Below, one piece after another: positions 43,696 to 52,390 of a DNA stretch of 64,000 bases. Source of the stretch: Halobacterium litoreum (GTDB lineage: Archaea > Halobacteriota > Halobacteria > Halobacteriales > Halobacteriaceae). Where the stretch lies: NCBI RefSeq assembly GCF_021233415.1, contig NZ_CP089466.1, positions 1,364,001-1,428,000 of the forward strand, written 5' to 3'. The notes below the pieces were generated by a model that was not told the DNA's origin, did not search any database, and worked only from the letters and a program-made list of their open reading frames with translations. Made by a program: the position numbers and the translations under genes. Each line of letters opens with the position of its first letter. Positions within the stretch are counted from its first letter, which is position 1.

Positions 43696-44821
43696 CCCGA
43701 CACCCGCGACGGACACGCGAACCGACGACGCGTCGCCGCCCGAGGCCGACGCGACCGACCGCGACACCGTCCTCGAACTCGACGGCGTGACGAAGGCCTA
43801 CGGCGCCGAGGACGCGGTCACGGACCTCGAACTCGACGTCCGGGACGGCGAACTGCTCACGCTGCTCGGGCCGTCGGGCTGCGGGAAGACGACGACGCTG
43901 CGGATGCTCGCCGGCCTCGAACGCCCGACCGAGGGCACCATCACGCTCGCCGGCGAGACGGTCGCGGACGACGACACGTTCGTCGACCCGGAGACCCGCG
44001 GCGTCGGCATCGTCTTCCAGGACTTCGCGCTGTTCCCCCACCTCTCCGTCCGTGAGAACGTCGCGTTCGGGCTCAAGGAGTGGGACGCCGACGCGACCCG
44101 CGAGCGCGTCGACGACCTGCTCGACCTCGTGGACATGCCCGAGATGGGCGACCGGTCGCCGGACCAACTCTCGGGCGGCCAGCAACAGCGCGTCGCGCTC
44201 GCCCGGAGCCTCGCGCCCGAACCGGACATCCTCCTGCTCGACGAACCGTTCTCGAATCTGGACGTGCGCCTGCGCGTCGAGATGCGCGAGGAGGTCCGGC
44301 GCATCCTCAAGGAGGCCGGCGTCACCGCCGTCTCCGTCACGCACGACCAGGAAGAAGCACTCTCGATTTCGGACCGCGTCGCCGTCCTGAACGACGGCCG
44401 CCTCGAACAGGTCGGCGAACCCGAGGGCGTCTTCGAACACCCCGAGTCGCGGTTCGTCGCGTCCTTCCTCGGGCAGGCGGGGTTCCTCTCGGGGCGCGTC
44501 GGCGAGGAGACGGTCGACACCTGCATCGGCTCCTACGACCGCACGCTCCTGAAGGGGCTCTCGGACGGCTACGCCGGCGCGATGGTCGACGTGCTCGTTC
44601 GCCCCGACGACCTGCGCGCCGTCCCCGCGAACGAGGCCACCGCGAACGGCCAAATCGTGAAACGCCAGTACACCGGCCCCTCCTTCATCTACCACGTCGA
44701 ACTCGACAACGGCGACGTGGTGCGCTGTCTGCACAACCACGCAGAGGACATGGACGTCGGCGAGTCGGTCGCGGTCGACCTCGTCTCCGACCACTCGCTG
44801 GCGTGGTATCCGACGCGATGA
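43688..44821 (+). CDS. Fe(III) ABC transporter ATPase
   Basis: The 377 residues contain Walker A GPSGCGKTTT, Q-loop VFQDFALFPHLSVREN, signature LSGGQQQRVALA, Walker B ILLLDEPFSNLD and a switch His in SVTHDQEEA. A C-terminal TOBE-like domain follows. ATG 43688 is used because the open frame above it runs through the permease. It energises the permease before it, and its stop overlaps the start of the membrane glycosyltransferase. Confidence 0.93.
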   Translation: MADPTPATDTRTDDASPPEADATDRDTVLELDGVTKAYGAEDAVTDLELDVRDGELLTLLGPSGCGKTTTLRMLAGLERPTEGTITLAGETVADDDTFVDPETRGVGIVFQDFALFPHLSVRENVAFGLKEWDADATRERVDDLLDLVDMPEMGDRSPDQLSGGQQQRVALARSLAPEPDILLLDEPFSNLDVRLRVEMREEVRRILKEAGVTAVSVTHDQEEALSISDRVAVLNDGRLEQVGEPEGVFEHPESRFVASFLGQAGFLSGRVGEETVDTCIGSYDRTLLKGLSDGYAGAMVDVLVRPDDLRAVPANEATANGQIVKRQYTGPSFIYHVELDNGDVVRCLHNHAEDMDVGESVAVDLVSDHSLAWYPTR

Positions 44822-46860
44822 CTCGCTGGCGGCGCGTCCGCGACGCGCTCGCCGCCGCTCCCGTCGGCCCGCTCGCCGTCGCCGCGCTCGCCGGCGCGCT
44901 CGCGTACGCCGTCTCCGTCCTCGTCTTCCCGTACCACTCCACGAACCACGACGAGGCCGTCTACCTCCAGCAGGCCGCGATGCTGCTGGACGGCCAACTG
45001 TTCCTCCGGCCGCCCGTCGACGGCGCGTTCCGGCCGTGGTTCTTCGTCGAGTCCGCACAGGGTCTCTACCCGAAGTACGCGCCGCCGACCGCCGTCGTCT
45101 ACGCGCTCGGCGAACTCGCCGGAGACTACCGGTACGCGCTGCCCGCCGTCGCCGCCGCGAACGTCGGCCTGCTGTACGGCGTCGTCCGCGAGGCGTTCGA
45201 CCACCGCACCGGCCTGCTCGCAGCGGTCTGTCTCGTCTGCTCGCCGATGTTCGTCGTGCAGTCCGGCGTCTTCCTGCCGTACGCGCCGACGACGATGCTG
45301 AACCTCGCGTTCGCGTTCGCGTACTTCCGGGCCGAGCGCACCGGGAGCGCGCGCTGGGCCACAATCGCGGGCGCCGCCGTCGGCGCGGCGTTCTTCTCGC
45401 GCCCGTTCACGTCGGTGCTGTTCGCCGCGCCGTTCGTCGTCCACGCCGTCTGGACGCTCCGAGGCCCGCTCCGCGAGCGCGCCGTCACGCCCCTGTTCCG
45501 CCGGCGCGTCGCCACCGCCGGCCTCGGCCTCGCGGGCGTCGCCACCGCGCTCGGGTACAACGCCGTCGTCACCGGGCACGCGCTCGTGTTCCCGTATCAG
45601 GCGTTCGCGCCGCTGGACGGCCTCGGGTTCGGCCACCGCGAGATTCTCGGCTACGAGCAACAGTACACGGTTCGGCTCGCGCTCCGGTCGAACGCCGAGG
45701 TCGCGTGGGAGTTCCTCGCCGAGTGGGGGCCGTTCGGCGCGCTCGGCCCCGTGCTCGCCGTCCTCGGCGGCGTCGCCGTCCACCGACGCGGGTGGGCGTG
45801 GCGCCAGCGCGTGCTCGCCGGCGTCGCCGCGAGCGTCCTCGTCGGGAACGTCTACTTCTGGGGGAACCGGAACGTCCTCGGCGACCTCGCGGACCACTCC
45901 GACGGCCTGATAGACACACTCGGTCCGTACTACCACTTCGACCTGCTCGTGCCCGCGAGCGCGTTCGCCGCGGTCGGAATTCTCGCCGCGTTCGACGGCC
46001 TGCGCGGCGTCCTCGACGCCCGACTCTCGGACGCGCGAGCGCGACCCGTCGCCGTCGCCGTCCTGCTCGTCGGGAGCGCCGCGCTCGGCGGTGTGGCGGC
46101 GTCAGCGACCGCCGAGCCGGTGCGCGAGAACGCCGCGTTCACGGACCACTACGAGGTCGCCTACGAACCGTTCGAGCCGTCGCCGCCCGACGACGCCGTC
46201 GTGCTCCTGCCGGACCCCTACGGCGACTGGCTGAACCACCCGTTCCAGTACCTCCGGAACGACCCCGGGTTCGACGGCGACACGGTGTACGCGCTCCGCG
46301 ACCACAGTTTCGAGGTGTGGGACGCGTACCCCGACCGCGAGACCTACCGGTACGTCTACCGGGGGCCGTGGTCGCCGTACTCCGCCGAACCCGTCGACCC
46401 CGACCTCCACCGCGTCAGCATGGTCTCCGGGGACGCGCTCACCGCGGACGTCGAAGTCGGCCTGCCTGACTGGACGGCGGGCGTCACGCTCACGCTCGAG
46501 TCGGGCGACCGGAGCGCGTACTACACGCTCGACGGCGCGGCGACGAGGGAGCGCGCGGCGTTCGACATCGTCGTTCGGGACGGCCGCGTCGGCCTCGACG
46601 GCCCGGTGTCGCCGACGGGGAACGCGACGATTCCGCTGAACGGCACCGTCGAGGTGCGCGCGCTCGTCGACGGCGGCTACGGCGCGGGGTTCTCGTACGG
46701 CGTGCGCCTGCCCGTCGAGGAGACGGCGGACGGCTACCGCGCGCTCACGCCGTACCGAGAACTCTGTACCGACCTCCAGACCTGCGAGGGGAGCGCCGTC
46801 TACGTGCCGGGCGTCGGCCCCGAGGGCGCGTCACTGAACGTCAGCGTGCGCGCGAACTGA
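44818..46860 (+). CDS. Membrane glycosyltransferase, GT39/ArnT-like
   Basis: These 680 residues have about ten N-terminal membrane helices and a soluble C-terminal domain from about residue 430. The first loop has the Asp-rich motif TNHDEAVYLQQAAMLLDG, typical of GT-C enzymes that use lipid-linked sugars. It is the fourth gene of the iron transporter operon (ATGA overlap), so it too should respond to metal, which is unexpected for a glycosyltransferase. The substrate is unknown. Confidence 0.8.
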   Translation: MTRWRRVRDALAAAPVGPLAVAALAGALAYAVSVLVFPYHSTNHDEAVYLQQAAMLLDGQLFLRPPVDGAFRPWFFVESAQGLYPKYAPPTAVVYALGELAGDYRYALPAVAAANVGLLYGVVREAFDHRTGLLAAVCLVCSPMFVVQSGVFLPYAPTTMLNLAFAFAYFRAERTGSARWATIAGAAVGAAFFSRPFTSVLFAAPFVVHAVWTLRGPLRERAVTPLFRRRVATAGLGLAGVATALGYNAVVTGHALVFPYQAFAPLDGLGFGHREILGYEQQYTVRLALRSNAEVAWEFLAEWGPFGALGPVLAVLGGVAVHRRGWAWRQRVLAGVAASVLVGNVYFWGNRNVLGDLADHSDGLIDTLGPYYHFDLLVPASAFAAVGILAAFDGLRGVLDARLSDARARPVAVAVLLVGSAALGGVAASATAEPVRENAAFTDHYEVAYEPFEPSPPDDAVVLLPDPYGDWLNHPFQYLRNDPGFDGDTVYALRDHSFEVWDAYPDRETYRYVYRGPWSPYSAEPVDPDLHRVSMVSGDALTADVEVGLPDWTAGVTLTLESGDRSAYYTLDGAATRERAAFDIVVRDGRVGLDGPVSPTGNATIPLNGTVEVRALVDGGYGAGFSYGVRLPVEETADGYRALTPYRELCTDLQTCEGSAVYVPGVGPEGASLNVSVRAN

Positions 46861-46880
46861 CTACCGAGAGAAAGAGCGAG

Positions 46881-47201
46881 TCAGCGGCCGTACTGCGCGG
46901 CGTTCCGGCGTCGCCGGTACGCGCCGACGGCGCCGAGCGCCCCGAGCCCCGCGGCGAAGACGACGGTGCCGGCGACGAACAGCCACGCCATCCAGAACAT
47001 CATCGCGCCGATCTGCCGGAACGCTTCCGTGCTGGCGTACGTGTTCACGGCGAGGCCGAGGAGAATCCACGCGGCGTAGAACGCGCCGACTCGCAGGCCG
47101 ACGTGGTACCACCCGGAGAGGTGTCGGTGGAGCGACCCGACGCTCCGCGTGCCCGCTCGCCCAATTTTGTTCGCCCGGCTATTAATTGATAACTTTACCA
47201 T
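46881..47201 (-). CDS. Small two-helix membrane protein
   Basis: The 106 residues have a basic N-terminus (MVKLSINSRANKIGRAGTRS), two hydrophobic helices (GAFYAAWILLGLAVNTYA; MMFWMAWLFVAGTVVFAAGL) and an Arg-rich end (AYRRRRNAAQYGR). I do not recognise the family. ATG 47201 is 27 bases below a TATA-like AAGTATAT that lies inside a perfect inverted repeat (47224-47239). Confidence 0.65.
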   Translation of the reverse strand: MVKLSINSRANKIGRAGTRSVGSLHRHLSGWYHVGLRVGAFYAAWILLGLAVNTYASTEAFRQIGAMMFWMAWLFVAGTVVFAAGLGALGAVGAYRRRRNAAQYGR

Positions 47202-47223
47202 ACTGTTCTGGACGACGCCGAAC

Positions 47224-47239
47224 GGCATATACTTATGCC
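47224..47239. promoter_or_regulatory. Inverted repeat over the promoter of the small membrane protein
   Basis: GGCATA-TACT-TATGCC has perfect 6-bp arms. It covers the putative TATA element of the minus-strand gene at 47201. A regulator bound here would block transcription. The motif differs from the metal boxes. Confidence 0.4.
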
Positions 47240-47290
47240 CCGAGTGGCGTTCTCGGACCTCTCGGTGCGCGTAGGAGAACCGAAGCAGAG

Positions 47291-47986
47291 TCAGCGCAGG
47301 CGTTCCTCGACGGCGACCTTCAGGATGGAGCCGAGAATCTCGGCGCCGCCCGAGAGCGGGTCGAGTTTCGTCTCGCCGAGGCGCTCGTCGTACTCGATCG
47401 GCGTCTCCAGGACGTCGTAGTCCCGGCAGAGCGGGCGCACGAGCAGTTCCGCGGAGAGGCCGGTGTTCTGCGTCCACTCGATGTCCTCGATGACGTCGCG
47501 GCGGTAGGCGCGCATCCCCGTGGTGGTGTCGTGGACGCGCTCGCCCACCAGCGCGGACGCGACGGCGGCGAACGCGGCGTTCCCGAGGCGGTTGACGGCG
47601 GGCATCTCGTCGGCGCCCCAGTAGAGGCGGTCGCCGCTCACCACGTCGTAGCCCTCGTTGATGCGGTCGAGGAAGTCGGGGATGCGCTCCATCGGGTACG
47701 TGTCGTCGCAGTCCGTGGTGACGACGACGGGCGTGTCGGCGGCGGTGAGCGCGGCGTGGACGGCGACGCCGTAGCCGCGCGGTTCCTGTTCGTAGACGCG
47801 AGCGCCGTGGTCGCGCGCGATTTCGGGGGTGCGGTCGCTGGAGCCGTCGACGCAGACGACGCTGGCGCGACCGTCGGTCGCGGCGTCGATGTCGTCGAGG
47901 ACGGTGCCGATTGCGGCCTCCTCGTTGTACGTCCCCATCACGACGGTGACGTCGTCGAGCGTGTGGGGGGCGCCGGTGTCGCTCAT
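47291..47986 (-). CDS. GT2 family glycosyltransferase (dolichyl-phosphate-mannose-synthase-like)
   Basis: The 231 residues form a GT-A fold: VTVVMGTYNEEAAIGTVLDD, VVCVDGSSDRTPEIARDHGA, the metal site TTDCDDTYPMERIPDF, GDRLYWGADEMPAVNRLGN and TTTGMRAYRRDVIE. It lacks a membrane tail. It is likely to transfer a sugar from a nucleotide sugar to a lipid carrier. A metal box stands at its promoter, 27 bases above the ATG. Confidence 0.87.
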   Translation of the reverse strand: MSDTGAPHTLDDVTVVMGTYNEEAAIGTVLDDIDAATDGRASVVCVDGSSDRTPEIARDHGARVYEQEPRGYGVAVHAALTAADTPVVVTTDCDDTYPMERIPDFLDRINEGYDVVSGDRLYWGADEMPAVNRLGNAAFAAVASALVGERVHDTTTGMRAYRRDVIEDIEWTQNTGLSAELLVRPLCRDYDVLETPIEYDERLGETKLDPLSGGAEILGSILKVAVEERLR

Positions 47987-48012
47987 CGCCGTTCGGTAGC
48001 CCCCGCAGCCAT

Positions 48013-48028
48013 TTTAGGCTTGCCAAAA
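48013..48028. promoter_or_regulatory. DtxR-type metal box before the GT2 gene
   Basis: TTTAGG-CTTG-CCAAAA is an inverted repeat with one arm mismatch. On the minus strand it lies 27-42 bases above ATG 47986, again over the TATA position. It also lies 73 bases upstream of the divergent response-regulator gene, so an effect there is possible but less likely. Confidence 0.5.
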
Positions 48029-48100
48029 TAATCGGGTCGGGGAACAAGTGATAAATACGTCCGAATCAATTGTCGGGTCAGACCGCGGGACGCCACAACC

Positions 48101-48712
48101 ATGAGTGACGAAGACACGGTCGAGGGACGCGAAGGGGACGAACCCACGGTTCTCGTCGTCGACGACGAACAGGGGCTCGCGGACCTCTACACCATCTGGC
48201 TCGAAGACGACTACGCCGTCCACACCGCCTACAGCGGCGACGACGCGCTCGACGCGCTCGACGACACTGTCGACGTCGTGTTACTCGACCGGCAGATGCC
48301 CGACGTGTCCGGCGACGAAGTGCTGGACACGCTCCGGGAGCGCGACCTCAGCTGCCGCGTGGCGATGGTCACCGCCGTCGAACCCGAACTCGACATCATC
48401 GACCTCGGGTTCGACGACTACCTCCGCAAACCCGTCGACAAGGAAACGCTACTGAAGACGGTCGAGCGGCTCCGCCGCCGCTCCACGTACGACGACGCCG
48501 TCCGCGACTACTTCTCGGCGTCCCGAAAGCACGCCCTCCTCGCCGACTCCGAAGACCCGCGCGTCACGGAATCCGAGGAGTTCGAGGAACTCGAAGCGAG
48601 ACTCGCCGACCTCAGGTCGGACCTCGACCGAGTGGTAGCGGACTTCGAAGACGAGGACTACGAGGTGCTGTTCCGGCGTCTCGACGACTCCGAGGACGGC
48701 GATGACGAGTGA
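48101..48712 (+). CDS. Response regulator with HalX domain
   Basis: The 203 residues comprise a receiver (LVVDDEQGLADLY; acceptor Asp in VVLLDRQMPDVSG; Lys in DYLRKPVD) and the haloarchaeal HalX domain (STYDDAVRDYFSASRKHALL, then a coiled coil). There is no DNA-binding domain. The end overlaps the histidine kinase start by 11 bases, so they form one two-component pair. Confidence 0.92.
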   Translation: MSDEDTVEGREGDEPTVLVVDDEQGLADLYTIWLEDDYAVHTAYSGDDALDALDDTVDVVLLDRQMPDVSGDEVLDTLRERDLSCRVAMVTAVEPELDIIDLGFDDYLRKPVDKETLLKTVERLRRRSTYDDAVRDYFSASRKHALLADSEDPRVTESEEFEELEARLADLRSDLDRVVADFEDEDYEVLFRRLDDSEDGDDE

Positions 48713-51026
48713 GTTCGCCGACACTCGGAGCGAACTGCTCGCGTACGCCACCGCCGTCGCGAGCGCCGACGACGTCGAGACCGTCTACGACGAGATGGCG
48801 GCGGCCGCCAGTTCCGTCTTCGACTTCTCGTCTGCGGCCGTGGAAGCCGCCGACGACGGCGTCCTCTCCGTTCGCTCGTGGAGCGGTCGGCCGCCGGGCG
48901 TAGACGGCATCGACACGGACGAAGGCATCGCCGGTCGCACGTACCAGACCGGCGAGACGGTCCGCGTTCCGGACGTCCGCAGCGACGACCGCGTGACCGA
49001 CCCGCCGGAGGGCGCGCCCCGGTGTGTCATCAGCGTCCCCATCGGCGACGTCGGCGTGTTCCAAGTGGGCCGGGACGAACCACGCGCGTTCGACGACGAG
49101 GACGTCGAAATCGCGGAACTGCTCGCGTCACACGCGGGCCACGCCATCGAACGCATCCGGTCCCAGCGCGAACTCCGGGAGAGCGAACAGCGCTTCCGCG
49201 CGCTGTTCGAGGAGGCCGACGACGCCTTCCTGCTGTACGACACGCCGTTCGGCCGCCCGGGAACGGTCGAACACGCCAACGGCGCCGCGGAGCGACTGTT
49301 CGACGCGACGGAGGCGGAACTCCGCGAGCGCTCGCTCGACGAACTGCTCGCGGGCGACCCCGAGCAGTTCGTCCCCGGCGGCGCCGAGTCGACGTTCCAG
49401 ACGGCACCGGCCACCGGCGACGACCGCGTCTTCGAAGTGGCGGTGAAACCGTTCTTCGACGGCGGCGGCCCGGACGCGTTCGCCGTCGTCAGCGACGTCA
49501 CGGAACAACACCACCGCGAGCAGACGCTTACCCACCTCCACGACGCGACGCGACGGATGCTCGCCGCGAACAGCACCGAGGAGATAGCCGACGTCATCGT
49601 GGACGCCGCGAAGGAACTGCTCGGCCTGCCGTACGTCGGCGTGTACTTCGACGGCGGCGACGCGACGCTCCGCCCGGCGTCGGTCTCCGGTCCGGTCGGC
49701 GACGAGGGTCCGCCGGTGTTGCGCCGCGGCGCGAGCCTCGCGTGGCAGGTGTACGAGGCGGGCGTCCCCCGGATGTTCGAGGACGTGGCGAGCCGAGACC
49801 ACGTCCACAACGAGGACACCATCGTCGTCGAGGAGTTCATCCACCCGCTCGGCGAACACGGCGTGTTGCTCGTCGGCGCCGAGGAAGTCGGCGTCCTGAC
49901 GAAGACGGACCGCGACCTGTTGAGCGTCCTCGCGACGAACGGCGAGGCCGCCCTCGACCGCGCGGAGCGCGTGCGGATGCTCCGCGACCGGGAGGCCGAA
50001 CTCCGCCGGGAGCGAAACCGCCTCGCGGCGCTGTTCGAGAACATCCCGAGTCCGACCGCGAGTTTCGTCGTCGAGCACGGCGAACCGGTCGTGAAGTCGG
50101 TGAACCCCGCCTTCGAGCGCGTGTTCGGCTACGACGAGGAGACGCTCGTCGGCGAGAACATCGACGACTACATTGTGCCCGCCGACCACCAGACCGAGGC
50201 CGAAGTGTACAACGAGAAACTGATGGCGGGCCAGAACGTGAACGTGGAGGTCAGGCGGGTCACCGAGGACGGCCCGAAGGACTTCCTGCTCGACGTGGTG
50301 CCGTTCCGACTCGACGAACCGAACGTCCACGGCTACGCGATGTACACGGACATCACCGACCGGAAGGAACGTGAACGCGAACTCGAACGGCAGAACGACC
50401 GGCTGGAGGAGTTCGCGGGCATCGTCAGCCACGACCTCCGGAACCCCCTGAACGTCGCGCGCGGCTACCTCGAACTCGCCGCGGAGACGGAGTCCGAGGA
50501 GCACTTCGAGCGCGCCGACGACGCGCTCGAGCGCATGCACGACATCATCGAGAGCGTGCTGACGCTCGCCCGCCACGGCCGCAGTCTGGAGGAGACCGTC
50601 GACGTGTCCCTGGAGAACGCCGTCGACCGGGCGTGGAAGAACGTGACGACGGCCGAAGCCGACGTGACGGTGACCGCCGACGCGACGCTGGCAGCCGACC
50701 CGTCGCGGCTCGGGTCGCTGCTGGAGAATCTCTTCCGGAACGCCGTCGAGCACGGCGGCGACGCGGTGCGCGTGACGGTCGGCCCCATCGACGGCGACGG
50801 CGGCGATTTGGCGGGGTTCTACGTCGCGGACGACGGGCCGGGCATCCCGCCGGACCACCGCGAGGAGGTGTTCCGGTCGGGCAAGACCCACAGCGAGGAC
50901 GGCACCGGGTTCGGCCTCGCCATCGTCAAGAGCGTCGCGGACGCGCACGGGTGGCGCGTCGAACTCGCCGAGAGCGAGAACGGGGGCGCGCGATTCGAGT
51001 TCTACACCGACGAGTCGACCGCGTAG
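48702..51026 (+). CDS. Soluble sensor histidine kinase (GAF-PAS-GAF-PAS)
   Basis: The 774 residues have no membrane helix. The order is GAF (about 1-150), PAS (about 160-270), GAF (about 280-425), PAS (about 440-560), HisKA with H in IVSHDLRNPLNVARGYLELA, then HATPase with LFRNAVEHGG, VADDGPGIP and GFGLAIVKS. It should sense a cytoplasmic small molecule, light or redox cue and phosphorylate the HalX regulator encoded just before it. Confidence 0.93.
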   Translation: MTSEFADTRSELLAYATAVASADDVETVYDEMAAAASSVFDFSSAAVEAADDGVLSVRSWSGRPPGVDGIDTDEGIAGRTYQTGETVRVPDVRSDDRVTDPPEGAPRCVISVPIGDVGVFQVGRDEPRAFDDEDVEIAELLASHAGHAIERIRSQRELRESEQRFRALFEEADDAFLLYDTPFGRPGTVEHANGAAERLFDATEAELRERSLDELLAGDPEQFVPGGAESTFQTAPATGDDRVFEVAVKPFFDGGGPDAFAVVSDVTEQHHREQTLTHLHDATRRMLAANSTEEIADVIVDAAKELLGLPYVGVYFDGGDATLRPASVSGPVGDEGPPVLRRGASLAWQVYEAGVPRMFEDVASRDHVHNEDTIVVEEFIHPLGEHGVLLVGAEEVGVLTKTDRDLLSVLATNGEAALDRAERVRMLRDREAELRRERNRLAALFENIPSPTASFVVEHGEPVVKSVNPAFERVFGYDEETLVGENIDDYIVPADHQTEAEVYNEKLMAGQNVNVEVRRVTEDGPKDFLLDVVPFRLDEPNVHGYAMYTDITDRKERERELERQNDRLEEFAGIVSHDLRNPLNVARGYLELAAETESEEHFERADDALERMHDIIESVLTLARHGRSLEETVDVSLENAVDRAWKNVTTAEADVTVTADATLAADPSRLGSLLENLFRNAVEHGGDAVRVTVGPIDGDGGDLAGFYVADDGPGIPPDHREEVFRSGKTHSEDGTGFGLAIVKSVADAHGWRVELAESENGGARFEFYTDESTA

Positions 51027-52298
51027 TCAGGTCACGGTCGCGTCGTCGTCGGCGTACGCGCGGTGAGCGTCCGCGTCGAGAATGTCGCGGAGTTCGTCGA
51101 CCGCCGTCCACACGTCCTCGAAACCGACGTAGTACGGCGAGGGTGCGACGCGCACGACGTCCGGCGGCCGGTAGTCGACGACGACACCGCGGTCGCGGAG
51201 CGCGCGACTCACCAGTCCCGCCTCCGGGTGTTCGACGGCGACGTGGCCGCCGCGTCGCTCGGCCTCGCGGGGCGTGCCGACCGAGCACTCGGGGAGGCGT
51301 TCGTCCACGAGGCTAATCAGGTACCGCGTGAGGGAAAGCGAGTGGTCGCGGAGTTGGTCGATGCCCGCGGCCTCGACGACGTCGAGCGTGCCGAAGAGGG
51401 GCGCCGCGGAGAACACGGGGACGGTGCCGATTTGGAACGCGCTCGCGTCCTCGGCGGGGTCGAAGCGGGTGTCGAGGTCGAACTGCGTCGCGTCGTCGTT
51501 CCCCCACCAGCCCGCGAGCGATGGCTCGACGTCGAAGTTGTCCTCGTGGACGTAGAGCCCGCCGATTGCGCCGGGGCCGGCGTTCAGGTACTTGTAACTA
51601 CACCAGACCGCGAAGTCCACGCCGTCGAAGTGGAGGTCGTGGGGGACGACGCCGACGGAGTGCGCGAGGTCGAACCCCGCGAAGGCGTCGTGGTCGTGGG
51701 CGAGTTCCGTGATTGCTTCGAGGTCGAACAGTTGGCCGCTCCGGTAGAGCACCGACGGCATGAACACGATGGCGGTGTCGTCGTCGACGGCGTCGGCGAT
51801 GGCGTCCGTCGAAATCGTGCGGCCGTCGTCGCTCTCCACGACGACGAGGTGGTCGTCCGGGTCGAGGCCGCGGGCGGCCAACTGCGAGCGAATCGCGTAG
51901 TGGTCGGTCGGGAAGTCGAGTTCGTTGACGACGACGTCGGTGCCGTCGGCGGCGTCGAGGAAACTCCCGACGAGCGCGTGGATGTTCACCGTCGTGGAGT
52001 TCGCGGCGACACACTCCGCGGGGAGCGCGCCCACGACGTCCGCGAGGCGGTCGCCGAGGCGCTCGCCGTACGCGAACCACGGCGGGTCGGCTTCCGTCCA
52101 CGCCTCGATGCCCAACTCGCGCCACTGGTCGACTGCGCGTTCGAGCGCGCGGTCGGCGTCCTCGCCGTGCAGACCGAGGCTGTTCCCGTCCATGTAGACG
52201 CCGTCGTCGGGCGTCGTGAATCGCTCCCTGAGCCCCGTCAGCGAGGCTTCGGCGTCCCGCATTCGGGCGGCTGACTGGGACGCGTCGAAGTCGTCCAT
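51027..52298 (-). CDS. kynU: Kynureninase
   Basis: This PLP-dependent enzyme cleaves kynurenine to anthranilate and alanine. The 423 residues contain YMDGNSLGL, the phosphate-binding NSTTVNIHALVGSFLDA, FAGFDLAHSVG, the PLP Lys in WCSYKYLNAGPGAIGGLYV, and the C-terminal YRPPDVVRVAPSPYYVGFED. All match kynureninases in length and motif. It is divergent from an esterase gene. Confidence 0.93.
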   Translation of the reverse strand: MDDFDASQSAARMRDAEASLTGLRERFTTPDDGVYMDGNSLGLHGEDADRALERAVDQWRELGIEAWTEADPPWFAYGERLGDRLADVVGALPAECVAANSTTVNIHALVGSFLDAADGTDVVVNELDFPTDHYAIRSQLAARGLDPDDHLVVVESDDGRTISTDAIADAVDDDTAIVFMPSVLYRSGQLFDLEAITELAHDHDAFAGFDLAHSVGVVPHDLHFDGVDFAVWCSYKYLNAGPGAIGGLYVHEDNFDVEPSLAGWWGNDDATQFDLDTRFDPAEDASAFQIGTVPVFSAAPLFGTLDVVEAAGIDQLRDHSLSLTRYLISLVDERLPECSVGTPREAERRGGHVAVEHPEAGLVSRALRDRGVVVDYRPPDVVRVAPSPYYVGFEDVWTAVDELRDILDADAHRAYADDDATVT

Positions 52299-52390
52299 AC
52301 TCCGAACGTCGCGTGTCGGTCCGATAAGCGTAGTGTTGCCCGCGTGTCGAGAGCCGAAGATTCACGTCGCCGCCACCCGAGAACGCGGAC

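Noticed and set aside
40864-43767. A 967-codon open frame on the minus strand
   Set aside because: It is antisense to the intact iron ABC operon, has an unnatural Arg/Glu/His-rich composition and no family motifs; long antisense frames are normal in GC-rich haloarchaeal DNA.
44080-44817. A 926-residue version of the GT39-like protein
   Set aside because: The first 246 codons lie inside the ABC ATPase in another frame; the membrane protein begins naturally at ATG 44818.
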